A stretch of 64,000 bases of DNA from Petrolisthes cinctipes (Eukaryota > Arthropoda > Malacostraca > Decapoda > Porcellanidae), in contig JAWQEG010000623.1 of the NCBI GenBank assembly GCA_033782935.1, positions 1,382,001-1,446,000 on the forward strand, read 5' to 3'. Numbering within the stretch: the first letter of the stretch is position 1; each line of letters starts with the position of its first letter. The translations under genes and the position numbers were made by a program. Below the pieces are notes generated by a model. That model searched no databases. It was not told the DNA's origin and saw only the letters and a list, made by a program, of their open reading frames with translations. This document shows positions 63,668-64,000 of the stretch, piece by piece.

Positions 63668-63733
63668 CGACAATTTTCCCAGCCCCCTATGTCCCTGTTC
63701 ACCTAGCAGTAAGTAGGTACCTGGCTGTAGGAG
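63668..63733 (+). mobile_element. SINE 3' fragment
   Basis: CGACAATTTTCCCAGCCCCC then CCCTGTTCACCTAGCAGTAA and AGTAGGTACCTGG match the body of the intron 2 SINE; the tRNA-like head is missing. Confidence 0.6.
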
Positions 63734-64000
63734 CAAGGATAGCAACCTTATAGGCTGGGGGAAGATGTGTTGATGTAACAAGACTGACTGTCTTAATGAC
63801 CACCACCATGAGTCGATAGGCATAAAGCCCTAAATCTTCTTCCAACTCATTACAATATACTTTACTTCCTGCCTTTGTAAACTTAGAAAAGAGAATAGAC
63901 AACATGTAGATGAGAGTTATAGAGTATTCTAAGGAGAATAGGTTATAGACGCTGCTGGGAGGAATATTGAAAGAAAGGAAATATGCCTACGTACCATCAC
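63734..64000. other. window end, nothing recognised
   Basis: No supportable gene or repeat. Confidence 0.4.

Overview
Eukaryotic genomic DNA, AT-rich and intron-containing, loaded with microsatellites, short foldback elements and retrotransposons. A tRNA-derived SINE tail of the kind common in decapods, a DIRS1-like element and TTAGG-type short repeats point to an arthropod, most likely a decapod crustacean (inference; moderate confidence). There are no bacterial genes, CRISPR arrays or operons.

The backbone is a tandem array of four copies of one gene on the minus strand, a 12-TM major facilitator of the SLC22 / organic-cation-transporter type. I assembled 11 coding exons from splice sites and reading phase. 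From right to left: gene 3 (59426-43529, intact), gene 2 (37525-22012, broken), gene 1 (16023-7658, open throughout but with a motif substitution) and gene 0 (897-162, only exons 1-2 in the window, frameshifted). Spacers of about 6-7 kb lie between copies. They hold dozens of TTAA-flanked hairpin repeats, a decayed PIF/Harbinger (HARBI1-like) transposase and a short minisatellite. The spacer between genes 0 and 1 also carries a 744-bp TA-flanked foldback element with a clean empty site in the other copies.

Intron 4 of genes 2 and 3 carries, at the same base and in antisense orientation, a DIRS1-like tyrosine-recombinase retrotransposon (A 28533-35212; B 50053-57127); gene 1 retains the empty site. 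Each element has a Gag-like ORF, RT/RNase H, tyrosine recombinase, inverted terminal repeats, an internal complementary region that reproduces the joined ends, and two apparent spliceosomal introns. The two copies have decayed reciprocally: A keeps RT/RNase H but has a stop in the recombinase; B keeps the recombinase but has a stop plus a 210-bp RNase H deletion.

The right flank (59.43-64 kb) is a more diverged copy of the spacer up to about 61.0 kb. It is followed by non-array sequence with two foldback elements, a TTAGG-like patch, a 580-bp ACT/ACC trinucleotide tract and a SINE tail. The inferred history is: DIRS inserted once into an ancestor of genes 2 and 3, the unit duplicated, and the copies then decayed independently (birth-and-death evolution of a transporter cluster).
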